From contig JAEYVZ010000032.1 in NCBI GenBank assembly GCA_023431405.1, positions 1 through 17,742 of the forward strand: a stretch of DNA of 17,742 nucleotides. The letters are read 5' to 3'. Below the pieces are notes generated by a model. The model was given only the letters and a program-made list of their open reading frames with translations. It ran no database searches and was not told the origin of the DNA. The position numbers were made by a program, and so were the translations under genes. Origin of the DNA: Actinomycetes bacterium (GTDB lineage Bacteria > Actinomycetota > Actinomycetes > Actinomycetales > Microbacteriaceae). Below, piece after piece: positions 7,775 through 15,318 of the stretch (its first letter is position 1; each line of letters opens with the position of its first letter).

Positions 7775-9336
7775 GGGGCCACCTCCCCACGGGAGTCGAC
7801 GAGCACCACCGGGTCTTGCAGCGCCTCGCCGATGTTGGCGCAGAGCTGGTAGAGGGGGCCGGCGAACACGGTCAGCGCGACCGTGACGGCGACCATGCCG
7901 GCCGTTGCGGCCGTCATGATGCGCGGGATGACGCGACGCTCGGTCTGCGTGGACGCCGCCGGGGCACCGCCGAGGTAGGTGATGCGGTCAGCGACCTCGG
8001 TCTCGTCGCCGTGCTCCTCCTCCTCGCGCCAGAACGACAGGTTCCAGGCACGCATGAGCGCGTACAGCGTGAGCAGGGAGGTGACGATGCCGCCGATGAT
8101 GAGCACGTACATCAGCGGTGTCCCCACCTGCGCCGCCGCGTCGAAGAGCGCGAATTTGCCGATGAAGCCCGAGAACGGCGGGAGTCCGCCGAGGTTGATC
8201 GCGGGGATGAAGTAGAGCACGGCGATCACCGGCGCCGCCTTCATGAGCCCCTTGACCTTGAGGATCGACGTCGACCCGGCACGTCGCTCGACGAGACCGA
8301 CGGCGAGGAAGAGGGTCGTCTGCACCACGATGTGGTGGACCATGTAGTAGATCGTCGCGCCGAGGGCGGCCGGGGTCGCGACGGCCAGGCCGAACACCAT
8401 GTAGCCGATGTGGCTCACGAGCGTGAACGACAGGATGCGCTTCAGCTCCGCCTGCGCGACCGCGCCGAGAACCCCGACGATCATCGTGGCGAGCGCGACG
8501 ATGAGCAGGAGCGTGTTCACGTCGTTGTCGCGGAAGATCTGCGTCTCGGTGCGGATCATGGCGTACACGCCGACCTTCGTCAGCAGCCCCGCGAACACGG
8601 CGGTCACCGGCGCAGGGGCCGTGGGATACGAGTCGGGGAGCCAGAACGACAGCGGGAAGACGGCCGCCTTGATGCTGAAGGCGAGCAGCAGCATCAAGTG
8701 GAGGACGAGCTGCACCTCCTGCGGCAGCTCCGACATCCGTTCGGCGAGCTGTGCCATGTTCACCGTGCCGAGCGCCCCGTAGATCGCCGCGATCGCCGCC
8801 AGGAAGAGGATCGACGACACGAGCGACACGACGATGTACACGACGCCGGTGCGGATGCGGTTCTCCGTCGACCCGAGGGTGATGAGCACGTATGACGCGA
8901 CCAGGAGGATCTCGAACCCGACGTAGAGGTTGAAGAGATCGCCTGCGATGAAGGCGTTGAAGATACCGGCCGCGAGGATCAGGTACGACGGGTGGAAGAT
9001 CGTGACGGGGGTGTCGTCATCGCCGTCGGCGGCGCCCTGCCCCACCGAGAAGAGGAGGACGGCCAGCAGCACGATGCTGGAGACCACCACGAGAAGCGCC
9101 GAGAGTCGGTCGACGTACAGCACGATGCCGAACGGGATCGGCCACCCGCCCACCGACACCGCGAGCGCTTCGCCCGTGGAGTCGACCGAGTAGAGGAGCA
9201 CGCCGGCGATCGCGAGCACGAGCGTGAGCGTCACGGTCGACACCCCCACCTGCACCCGGCGCTGGCGGCCGAAGATGAGGGCGATGGCGGCGCCGAGGAG
9301 CGGCAGTGCCACCAGGAGCGGAACGAGGACGCTCAT
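7771..9336 (-). CDS. mnhD: Mrp-type Na+/H+ antiporter subunit D
   Basis: A 521-residue polytopic membrane protein related to complex I subunits NuoM/NuoN, one of the two large proton-path subunits of the antiporter. Key residues of the family are in place: Glu142 in LYVGFEILLVASYV, Lys223 in FSIKAAVFPLSFWLP, Lys254 in LLTKVGVYAM, the HH pair at 334-335 in YYMVHHIVVQTTLF, and Lys394 in SGFIGKFALF. About 14 hydrophobic segments are expected; the loop at 100-110 (GAADGDDDTP) and the segment at 437-468 are hydrophilic. ATG at 9336 overlaps the mnhC stop in an ATGA. No defect is visible. Confidence 0.95.
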   Translation of the reverse strand: MSVLVPLLVALPLLGAAIALIFGRQRRVQVGVSTVTLTLVLAIAGVLLYSVDSTGEALAVSVGGWPIPFGIVLYVDRLSALLVVVSSIVLLAVLLFSVGQGAADGDDDTPVTIFHPSYLILAAGIFNAFIAGDLFNLYVGFEILLVASYVLITLGSTENRIRTGVVYIVVSLVSSILFLAAIAAIYGALGTVNMAQLAERMSELPQEVQLVLHLMLLLAFSIKAAVFPLSFWLPDSYPTAPAPVTAVFAGLLTKVGVYAMIRTETQIFRDNDVNTLLLIVALATMIVGVLGAVAQAELKRILSFTLVSHIGYMVFGLAVATPAALGATIYYMVHHIVVQTTLFLAVGLVERRAGSTSILKVKGLMKAAPVIAVLYFIPAINLGGLPPFSGFIGKFALFDAAAQVGTPLMYVLIIGGIVTSLLTLYALMRAWNLSFWREEEEHGDETEVADRITYLGGAPAASTQTERRVIPRIMTAATAGMVAVTVALTVFAGPLYQLCANIGEALQDPVVLVDSRGEVAP

Positions 9337-9911
9337 CGGTCATCACCTCCGGAGGGGGTCCCGTCGTCGCGGCGATCGTCGTCCGCCTCGGAACGCCGGC
9401 GCACCGGCGCGTCGACGGGGGCGTCGTCGCGGATGGCATCCATGTCGCGGTGATGGAGCACGAGGATCGGCGCGGTCTCGGTGCCGATGAAGTCTGTCGT
9501 CGCGTCGTCGTCTTCTTCGGTGATCTCGTCGTCCATCGTGTCTTCGTCTTGAGCGCCGCGCTCACGCAGGGCGAGGTCGGCCTCGTCGTCGTGCACGGTG
9601 TCGGCCTGGCCGAGCTGCCACGAGCGGTAGATGAGCGCGAGGAGGAATGCGGAGACGGCGAAGGTGATGACGATCGCGGTGAGCGTGAGCGCCTGCGGCA
9701 GCGGGTCGCTCATCTCGTCGGGCGAGGAGGCCGCGCCGAAGAACGGGGCGACACCGGGGTCTCCCATGACGACGAGGAGGAAGAGGTTCGCCGCGTTGCC
9801 CAGCAGCAGGAACCCGATGAGGACGCGGGTGAGGCTGCGTTCGAGCATCGCGTAGACCCCTGCGGCGAACAGGGCTCCCATGATGATGATCAGGACCAGC
9901 GAGACGTTCAT
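9333..9911 (-). CDS. mnhC: Mrp-type Na+/H+ antiporter subunit C with acidic tail
   Basis: The first 100 or so residues are the NuoK-like MnhC core: three membrane segments (about 4-20, 29-49 and 74-95), with AMLERSLTRVLIGFLLLGNAANL at 21-43 and DPLPQALTLTAIVITFAVSAF at 69-89, the standard signatures. The rest, about 105-192, is an unusually hydrophilic Asp/Glu/Arg-rich extension (for example DEDTMDDEITEEDDDATTD at 122-140 and RRRSEADDDRRDD at 171-183). Short homologues end soon after the third helix, so the tail nearly doubles the protein. ATG at 9911 overlaps the mnhA stop; its stop overlaps the mnhD ATG. Confidence 0.93.
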   Translation of the reverse strand: MNVSLVLIIIMGALFAAGVYAMLERSLTRVLIGFLLLGNAANLFLLVVMGDPGVAPFFGAASSPDEMSDPLPQALTLTAIVITFAVSAFLLALIYRSWQLGQADTVHDDEADLALRERGAQDEDTMDDEITEEDDDATTDFIGTETAPILVLHHRDMDAIRDDAPVDAPVRRRSEADDDRRDDGTPSGGDDR

Positions 9912-12838
9912 GCCACGCTCACCCCGCGGTCACGCTGCTCCTGCGTCTGACGGTCGACCTCGCCGCCGAGCGAGCGCAGGACGTCGAGGACGAGGCCGAT
10001 GACGACGAGGTACACGCCGACGTCGAAGAGGGTCGACGTGACGAATTCCACATGGCCGAGCCCCGGGATCTCCGTCTCCCAGAATGTGCTCGTCAGCGGC
10101 GCCTCCCCGAAGAACAGCGGCACGATGGCGCACGCGACGGCCAGGGTCATGCCGGCACCGAGGAGACGTCCGGCATCGGTGGGCGCGGCGGCGCCGAGCT
10201 CGTACCGTCCGCCGGCGACGTAGCGCATGACGAGTGCCATGCCCGCCACCAGGCCGCCAGCGAAGCCGCCGCCGGGGAGGTTGTGACCGGCGAAGAGCAG
10301 GTAGATCGATACGACGATGATCGTGTGGAAGAGGATGCGCACGATCACCTCGAGCATGATCGAACGGTTCTCCGGGCGCAGCTTCGGCCCACCCACCAGC
10401 CACGCCTGCCGCGTGCTGCCGGGGGCGCTCGTGCGGGGGCGGGGTCCTTCGCTCGTCTCGACGAGAGGGCGGCGGGTGCGGATGACGGATGTCGGCAGCG
10501 GTGAGATCGCGCGCGAGAGCAGATCGGAGCGGTGCGTGACGAACACGAGCGAGGCCACGCCGGTGGCGGCGAGGATCAGCACCGAGAGCTCGCCCATGGT
10601 GTCCCACCCGCGCAGGTCGACCAGCGCCACGTTGACGACGTTCTTGCCGTGTCCGAGCTCGTACGCCAGCTCGGGGAAGCGGTCGGAGATCGGCTCGGCG
10701 ACGCGGGCACCGGTGGCGACCATCGCCACGATCGCCATCGTCGCGCCCACCGCGATGCCGAGGATCGCGCGGACCACGGGCAGCACGGAGGCGTTGTGCT
10801 CCCCCATGCGCGCGGGGATGCGGCGCAGCACCAGCGCGAAAGTGACGAGCGTCACCGTCTCCACGAGGATCTGCGTGAGAGCGAGGTCAGGGGCGCCGCT
10901 CGTGGCGAAGAGCATCACCATGCCGAGGCCTGTCACCGACACGAGCACGACGCCGGTGTACCGCTTGCGCGCGCGCACCGCGATGATGCCGGCGATGATC
11001 ATGATCGGCGCGACGACCAGCTGCATCGGCGTCTGCCAGGCGTCGAGCTCGATCTTCCACTGTGTGCTCGCCAGCAGCGCCGTCGCCTCGGCCGCGACGA
11101 ACACGACGAAGATCGTGCCGACGTACAGCGGCAGCGATCCTCGTTGCGTGAGCGTGGTCGTCCAGACCGAGACACGTGCGATGCCTCGGAGTACGAGGTT
11201 GTACACGTCGGCCGCCGTGAAGGGGAGGACGCGCGTCTTCCACGCGGTGCGCTGCACGACCCAGAACAGCACGGCGCCGGCGGCGATCGCCCCGAGCGAC
11301 AGGAACAGCGCCGGTTCCCAGCCGTGCCAGAGCGCCAGATGGTACGGGCTGTGCTCGCCGCCCGCCTCGGGCATCGAGTCGGCGTAGCCCGACAGGGCGG
11401 CGTCGAGCCAGGGCGAGGCGATCCCGCCGACGACGGTCAGTGCGCTCAGCAGCACAGGTGCTGCGAGGAAGCCCATCGGGGGGTCGGGCCATTCCGTGCG
11501 CCGCATCGGGAGGCCTGCGGCATCCTTCTTCGTCCAGAACGCGCCCCACACGAAGCGGATGCCGTACGCGGCCGTCAGCACGGAGCCGAGCAGGATGCCG
11601 ATCAGCGGCACCCACGCGGCCGGGTCGCTGCCGCCCTCCAGGAGCGAGGTGAGCGTCGCCTCCTTGGCGACGAAGCCGATGGTGGGCGCGACACCCACCA
11701 TCGAGGCGATCGCGACGATGGAGAACACGGCGAGAGTGGGTGCCTGACGCCCGACGCCGGAGAGCTCGCCGATGTCGCGCGTGCTGAGCTGGCGGTCGAT
11801 GACGCCGACGACGAGGAACAGCGACGACTTGAAGAGCGCATGGCCGATGAGCAGCGCGAGCCCGGCCAGCGCAGAGTTGCGCTCTCCGTAGCCGAGGACG
11901 ACGGTGAGCATGCCGAGCTGGCTGACCGTGCCGAAGGCGAGGATGCGCTTGAGGTCGGATTCGCGGAGCGCCTGGAGCCCTCCGAGGAGCATCGTGAACA
12001 GGCCGAGGGTGATGACCATCGGGCGCCACGGCTCGGTGTCGGCGAAAGCGGGTGCGAGGCGAGCGATGAGGTAGATGCCGGCCTTCACCATCGCGGCGGC
12101 GTGGAGGTACGCGCTGACGGGGGTGGGCGCGGCCATCGCGCCCGGGAGCCAGAAGTGGAACGGGAAGATCGCCGACTTGCTGAGGGCGCCGACCAGGAGG
12201 AACGCGACGGCGATGTTCAGCAGCGACGCCTGACCGTCGGCCGACGGAAGCGGCGAGGTCAGGATGGTGCTGAGGCTCGAGGTGCCGTAGAGCACGACGA
12301 GCATGACGGCCCCGACGAACATGATGAGGCCGCCGAGCGTCGTGACCAGCAGCGCCTGCAGGGCGGCTCGGCGGCTCGCACCGCGGGCGTGGTAGAAGCC
12401 GATGAGCAGGTACGAGAGGACGCTCGTGACCTCCCACAGCATCACGAGCACGATGAGGTCGTCGGTGAGGACGAGCCCGTACATCGCGCCGGCGAAGGCG
12501 AGCAGGACCGCTGAGAACAGTCCGACACCGTCTTTCTTGCCGTCGAAGTACCACCGGCAGTAGATCATGACGAGGGCGCCGACGCCGGTGACGATGAGCG
12601 TCATGACCCAGCCGAGGGTGTCCATCTTCATCGACAGGTCGATGCCGAGGGAGGGGATCCAGGCGAAGGTCTCGAACGGTGCCGTTCCGGAGATCACCTC
12701 GGGCGCGGCCAGGGCCGCGTGCACGAAGGCGGCGATGGGCACGAGTGCCGCGACGAAGAACGCCCGAGAGCCGATCCGTGCCACCAGCCATGGCAGCGCC
12801 AGCGGAATCACCGCGAACGCAGCCAGGAGCAGAAGCAA
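9908..12838 (-). CDS. mnhA: Mrp-type Na+/H+ antiporter subunit A fused to MnhB domain
   Basis: A 976-residue fusion. Residues 1 to about 800 are MnhA, a NuoL-like proton-path subunit with Glu136 (MLWEVTSVLSYLL), Lys221 (LSKSAIFPFHFWLPGAM), Lys252 (AMVKAGIYLIAR), His333 and Lys337 (IGHALFKSSLF) and Lys392. Residues from about 817 are the MnhB/MrpB domain (SIMLEVIVRILFHTIIVVSIYLLFAGHNLPGGGFAGGLVAGMALV and so on). No separate mnhB exists here, in agreement with the fusion. I place the start at TTG 12838-12836 because AGGAGG (12844-12849) lies 5 nt upstream and the first helix begins there (LLLLLAAFAVIPLALP). An ATG further upstream, at 12967, would overlap lacI and add a non-membrane Arg/Pro leader. 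It is the first gene of the operon. Confidence 0.92.
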   Translation of the reverse strand: MLLLLAAFAVIPLALPWLVARIGSRAFFVAALVPIAAFVHAALAAPEVISGTAPFETFAWIPSLGIDLSMKMDTLGWVMTLIVTGVGALVMIYCRWYFDGKKDGVGLFSAVLLAFAGAMYGLVLTDDLIVLVMLWEVTSVLSYLLIGFYHARGASRRAALQALLVTTLGGLIMFVGAVMLVVLYGTSSLSTILTSPLPSADGQASLLNIAVAFLLVGALSKSAIFPFHFWLPGAMAAPTPVSAYLHAAAMVKAGIYLIARLAPAFADTEPWRPMVITLGLFTMLLGGLQALRESDLKRILAFGTVSQLGMLTVVLGYGERNSALAGLALLIGHALFKSSLFLVVGVIDRQLSTRDIGELSGVGRQAPTLAVFSIVAIASMVGVAPTIGFVAKEATLTSLLEGGSDPAAWVPLIGILLGSVLTAAYGIRFVWGAFWTKKDAAGLPMRRTEWPDPPMGFLAAPVLLSALTVVGGIASPWLDAALSGYADSMPEAGGEHSPYHLALWHGWEPALFLSLGAIAAGAVLFWVVQRTAWKTRVLPFTAADVYNLVLRGIARVSVWTTTLTQRGSLPLYVGTIFVVFVAAEATALLASTQWKIELDAWQTPMQLVVAPIMIIAGIIAVRARKRYTGVVLVSVTGLGMVMLFATSGAPDLALTQILVETVTLVTFALVLRRIPARMGEHNASVLPVVRAILGIAVGATMAIVAMVATGARVAEPISDRFPELAYELGHGKNVVNVALVDLRGWDTMGELSVLILAATGVASLVFVTHRSDLLSRAISPLPTSVIRTRRPLVETSEGPRPRTSAPGSTRQAWLVGGPKLRPENRSIMLEVIVRILFHTIIVVSIYLLFAGHNLPGGGFAGGLVAGMALVMRYVAGGRYELGAAAPTDAGRLLGAGMTLAVACAIVPLFFGEAPLTSTFWETEIPGLGHVEFVTSTLFDVGVYLVVIGLVLDVLRSLGGEVDRQTQEQRDRGVSVA

Positions 12839-12843
12839 ACGGG

Positions 12844-12878
12844 CCTCCTGAAAGGTCGCGGGTGGAATCCCTATTCTA
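12844..12878 (-). promoter_or_regulatory. Candidate mnh operon promoter and strong ribosome binding site
   Basis: On the minus strand TAGAAT (12878-12873), a near-consensus -10 box, begins with the very TAG that ends lacI. AGGAGG (12849-12844) follows, 5 nt before the TTG start of mnhA. The implied leader is about 28 nt. No good -35 is seen, and lacI read-through is an alternative source of transcript. Confidence 0.45.
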
Positions 12879-13955
12879 CGGGGTCGATTCCGCGCCCCCG
12901 GGTCGGGGACCTGTCGTATTGCCCGAACGGAACACGCTCGTGAACCGGACGGATGCCGGCTGGCCACCCGTCAGCATCGCGACGAGGGCCGCTCCTGCGG
13001 CGCGTCCCTTCTCGGCGGCGGGCTGCACCATGGTGGTCAGCTCGTAGGGGGCGAGACCGTCGACGGGCACGCCGTCGAAGCCGGAGACGCTCACATCTCC
13101 GGGCACCGACAGGCCCGCCTCCTCGGCCGCGCGGATGACGCCGGCGGCGAGCAGATCGCTCTGCGCGAGCACGGCGGTGGGGCGCCGGTGCGCGAAGATC
13201 TCTCGTCCGATCCGCAGCCCCTCGTCGATGGAGCTCGCCAGCGACGGATAGGCGGGGGCGTCGGGGAACACCTCGCGCGCGCCGTCGAGGCGGTCTCGCG
13301 TGATGTTGAGCTCGGCGCGGAGGGTCACCAGCACGACGTCGGTGTGCCCGAGCCGTCGCACGTGGTCGGCGATGCACCTCTGGGCATCGAGGTTGTCGAG
13401 CGCGATCTGGGGCACCCCCTCACCGGCCTCGCCTTCGATCACGACGACGGGCACGCCCCGGGCTCGCAGGGTCGCCACGTCGTCGGCCGCTTCGGGGATC
13501 GAACCGATGAGCACCGCGGCGTCGATCGGAACGGTCGCGAGCGTCGCGTGGGGCGGCCGAGCGACCGCGGAGCCCTGTCCGTGGTCGCCCGCGTCGTCAT
13601 CGCTGCGCGGGTCGTCGCCGGCTCGGGAGGGCAGCGAGCGCAGCAGAAGGAGGCTCGCGTCGATGACGGCGACGGCGTCGGCGAGGCCGTCCATGGTCGT
13701 CCGCTGCACAGGGTCGCGGAAGGCGATCCCGAGGGGGCCGCGCTGGAGCACCCCGACGATGCCGGTGCGCCCGCGCCGGAGCGAGGCGGCCAACGGGTCG
13801 GGGCCCGTGTACCCGAGCGCGGATGCCGCGTCGAGCACGCGCTGGCGGGTGGCATCGGAGACGGGGGTCTTGCCGCTGAACACGACCGACGCGGTCGACG
13901 GCGACACGCCCGCCTCGCGGGCGACGTCGGAGATGGTGGCGCGTCGTGTCTGCAT
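12876..13955 (-). CDS. LacI-family transcriptional regulator
   Basis: A 359-residue repressor-type protein. The DNA-binding helix-turn-helix is at residues 7-27 (TISDVAREAGVSPSTASVVFS), the hinge follows (PDPLAASLRRGRTGIVGV, 53-69), and the rest is the periplasmic-binding-protein-like ligand domain ending in DLLAAGVIRAAEEAGLSVPGDVSVSGFDG (267-295) and the terminal MLTGG region. Residues about 110-138 are an Asp/Gly/His-rich insertion not expected in the core fold. I chose the ATG at 13955 because it directly precedes the DNA-binding domain and a -10 box lies 7 nt upstream; a longer ATG start at 14018 would cross the operator. It is divergent from an MFS transporter gene and probably controls it and itself. 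The ligand is unknown. Confidence 0.93.
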   Translation of the reverse strand: MQTRRATISDVAREAGVSPSTASVVFSGKTPVSDATRQRVLDAASALGYTGPDPLAASLRRGRTGIVGVLQRGPLGIAFRDPVQRTTMDGLADAVAVIDASLLLLRSLPSRAGDDPRSDDDAGDHGQGSAVARPPHATLATVPIDAAVLIGSIPEAADDVATLRARGVPVVVIEGEAGEGVPQIALDNLDAQRCIADHVRRLGHTDVVLVTLRAELNITRDRLDGAREVFPDAPAYPSLASSIDEGLRIGREIFAHRRPTAVLAQSDLLAAGVIRAAEEAGLSVPGDVSVSGFDGVPVDGLAPYELTTMVQPAAEKGRAAGAALVAMLTGGQPASVRFTSVFRSGNTTGPRPGGAESTP

Positions 13956-13962
13956 CGACTCG

Positions 13963-13968
13963 ATCGTA
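13963..13968 (-). promoter_or_regulatory. -10 box of lacI-family gene, probable leaderless start
   Basis: The minus strand reads TACGAT, 7 nt before the ATG at 13955, with no SD sequence between. The -35 region would fall near 13986-13991, at the edge of the 16-bp palindrome, which is what autorepression would need. Confidence 0.5.
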
Positions 13969-13988
13969 TCCCGCGCGGCATGAAGCGT

Positions 13989-14004
13989 GTCGAATCGATT
14001 CGAC
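13989..14004. promoter_or_regulatory. Perfect 16-bp palindrome, likely LacI-family operator
   Basis: GTCGAATCGATTCGAC is its own reverse complement, with the central CG typical of LacI/PurR/CcpA-type operators. It lies in the 80-bp gap between the divergent regulator and transporter starts and overlaps the expected -35 regions of both. No other comparable palindrome is present in this gap. The assignment is inference from position and symmetry. Confidence 0.65.
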
Positions 14005-14023
14005 GAGGGATGCCGCACGCCGC

Positions 14024-14029
14024 TACAGT
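14024..14029 (+). promoter_or_regulatory. -10 box of MFS gene, probable leaderless start
   Basis: TACAGT lies 6 nt before the GTG at 14036; the GGGGCG... spacer leaves no room for a normal leader. The palindromic operator ends 19 bp upstream, covering the -35 position. Confidence 0.5.
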
Positions 14030-14035
14030 GGGGCG

Positions 14036-15262
14036 GTGGAAACCGCTCTCACCCGACGCCGGCTCGTGCGCTGGCGCGCCGCGATCTTCGCGATCTTCTT
14101 CGTGACGGGCCTCGGCTTCGCGTCGTGGGCGTCCCGCCTGCCCTCGGTCAAGACGGCCCTCGGCATCGACGACTTCGGCATCGGGGTGCTGCTGTTCGTC
14201 TCCGGCGCGGCAGCGCTCGTCGGCCTGTCGCTCGCGAACCTCGCGATCGCCCGCTGGGGCGCGCGGCGGAGCATGTACGGCACGCTCTCCTTCTTCGCCG
14301 GCGGTGTCATCGTCGTCGGTTACGGCGTGCAGTTCGCCGAGTCGTACGTCATCGCCGCTGTCGGCCTCGCGCTCATGGGCATCGGGATGGCCTCGACCGA
14401 CGTCGTGATGAACGTCGAGGCCGCCGCGGTGGAGCAGAGCTTCGGCGTCACCCTCATGCCCCTGTTCCACGCCTTCTTCAGCTTGGGCACCGTCGCCGGC
14501 GCGGGGGTCGGGGTCGCCATGGCCGCCTGGAACGTCGGCGTCGCGTGGCACCTCTGGGCCGCGGGCGCCGTCGCCTTCGCCGTCGGAATCCTCTCGCTGA
14601 GCGCCGTCCCCACGCGCGAGCTCGTTCACGACGATGACGCCGGCACCGCCCCGACACGCAGCGAGCGCTTCCGTGAGCTCGTGGCGGTGTGGCGCGACCC
14701 CCGCACCTACGCGATCGGCGCGATCATGCTCGGAATGGCCTTCGCCGAGGGGAGCGCGAACGACTGGCTGACGATCGCCGTCGTCGACGGTCACGACGAG
14801 AGCGAGGCCACCGGCGCCGTCGCCCTCACGGTGTTCTCGGTCGCGATGACGGTCTTCCGCGTCATCGGCGGTCCGATCGTCGACCGCATCGGGCGCGTCT
14901 GGACGCTGCGCATCCTCGCGATCATGGCGGGGGCAGGCCTCATCCTGTTCATCCTCGCCCCGTCCACCCCCCTCGCCTTCGTCGGCGTCGCGCTGTGGGG
15001 GGCGGGCGCGTCGCTCGGCTTCCCGCTCGGCATGTCGGCCGCCGCCGACGACCCCACCAAGGCGGCGGCATCGGTGTCGGCCGCCGCGACCATCGGCTAC
15101 CTGGCGTTCCTGTGCGGCCCTCCGGTGCTCGGCTGGGTGAGCCACCAGATCGGCATCCTCCCCACCCTGTGGGTGATCGTGGCGCTCATCGCGATGTCGG
15201 GCTTCGCCTCGGGCGCCGCCAAGCCGATCGCAGGGTCCACCGTCGGCGCGGGTCACCACTGA
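14036..15262 (+). CDS. MFS transporter, MosC/YbjJ-like
   Basis: A 408-residue major facilitator protein with about 12 hydrophobic segments. The N-terminus (RWRAAIFAIFFVTGLGFASWASRLPSVKTALGIDD) and GLALMGIGMASTDVVMNVEAAAVEQ...LMPLFHAFFSLGTVAGA match the MosC/YbjJ branch, whose founding member is linked to rhizopine use; the real substrate is unknown. Charged loops follow helices 2 (ARWGARRSMYG) and 8 (DRIGRVWTLR), as usual for MFS. I chose GTG at 14036 because of the -10 box 6 nt upstream; the open frame extends to an ATG at 13946 but this would cross the operator and overlap the lacI-family start. Divergent from the LacI-family gene, which probably represses it, so an induced uptake or efflux of a small polar compound is plausible. 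Confidence 0.88.
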   Translation: METALTRRRLVRWRAAIFAIFFVTGLGFASWASRLPSVKTALGIDDFGIGVLLFVSGAAALVGLSLANLAIARWGARRSMYGTLSFFAGGVIVVGYGVQFAESYVIAAVGLALMGIGMASTDVVMNVEAAAVEQSFGVTLMPLFHAFFSLGTVAGAGVGVAMAAWNVGVAWHLWAAGAVAFAVGILSLSAVPTRELVHDDDAGTAPTRSERFRELVAVWRDPRTYAIGAIMLGMAFAEGSANDWLTIAVVDGHDESEATGAVALTVFSVAMTVFRVIGGPIVDRIGRVWTLRILAIMAGAGLILFILAPSTPLAFVGVALWGAGASLGFPLGMSAAADDPTKAAASVSAAATIGYLAFLCGPPVLGWVSHQIGILPTLWVIVALIAMSGFASGAAKPIAGSTVGAGHH

Positions 15263-15306
15263 GCGCGTTCCCGCTCGCCCCTGCCGGCGACGCCGCCCGC
15301 CGCAGG

Positions 15307-15312
15307 TAGGCT
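15307..15312 (+). promoter_or_regulatory. -10 box of nucS, probable leaderless start
   Basis: TAGGCT is 6 nt before the GTG at 15319, with CTTCGG between and no SD sequence. It lies in the 56-bp gap after the MFS gene, so nucS probably has its own transcript even though it is on the same strand. Confidence 0.5.
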
Positions 15313-15318
15313 CTTCGG

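Noticed and set aside
10532..12514. 660-codon plus-strand open frame opposite mnhA
   Set aside because: The product is Arg/His/Asp/Glu-rich low-complexity sequence typical of the reverse strand of a membrane-protein gene at high GC; mnhA on the other strand is clear.
12839..12967. Longer mnhA start at the ATG 12967
   Set aside because: It would overlap the end of lacI and add some 43 Arg/Pro-rich residues unlike any MnhA N-terminus; the TTG at 12838 has an ideal ribosome binding site.
13439..15259. 606-codon minus-strand open frame opposite the MFS gene, running into the lacI-family gene
   Set aside because: It is read in a different frame from the true regulator and is antisense to a clear transporter. 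It carries no recognisable domain.
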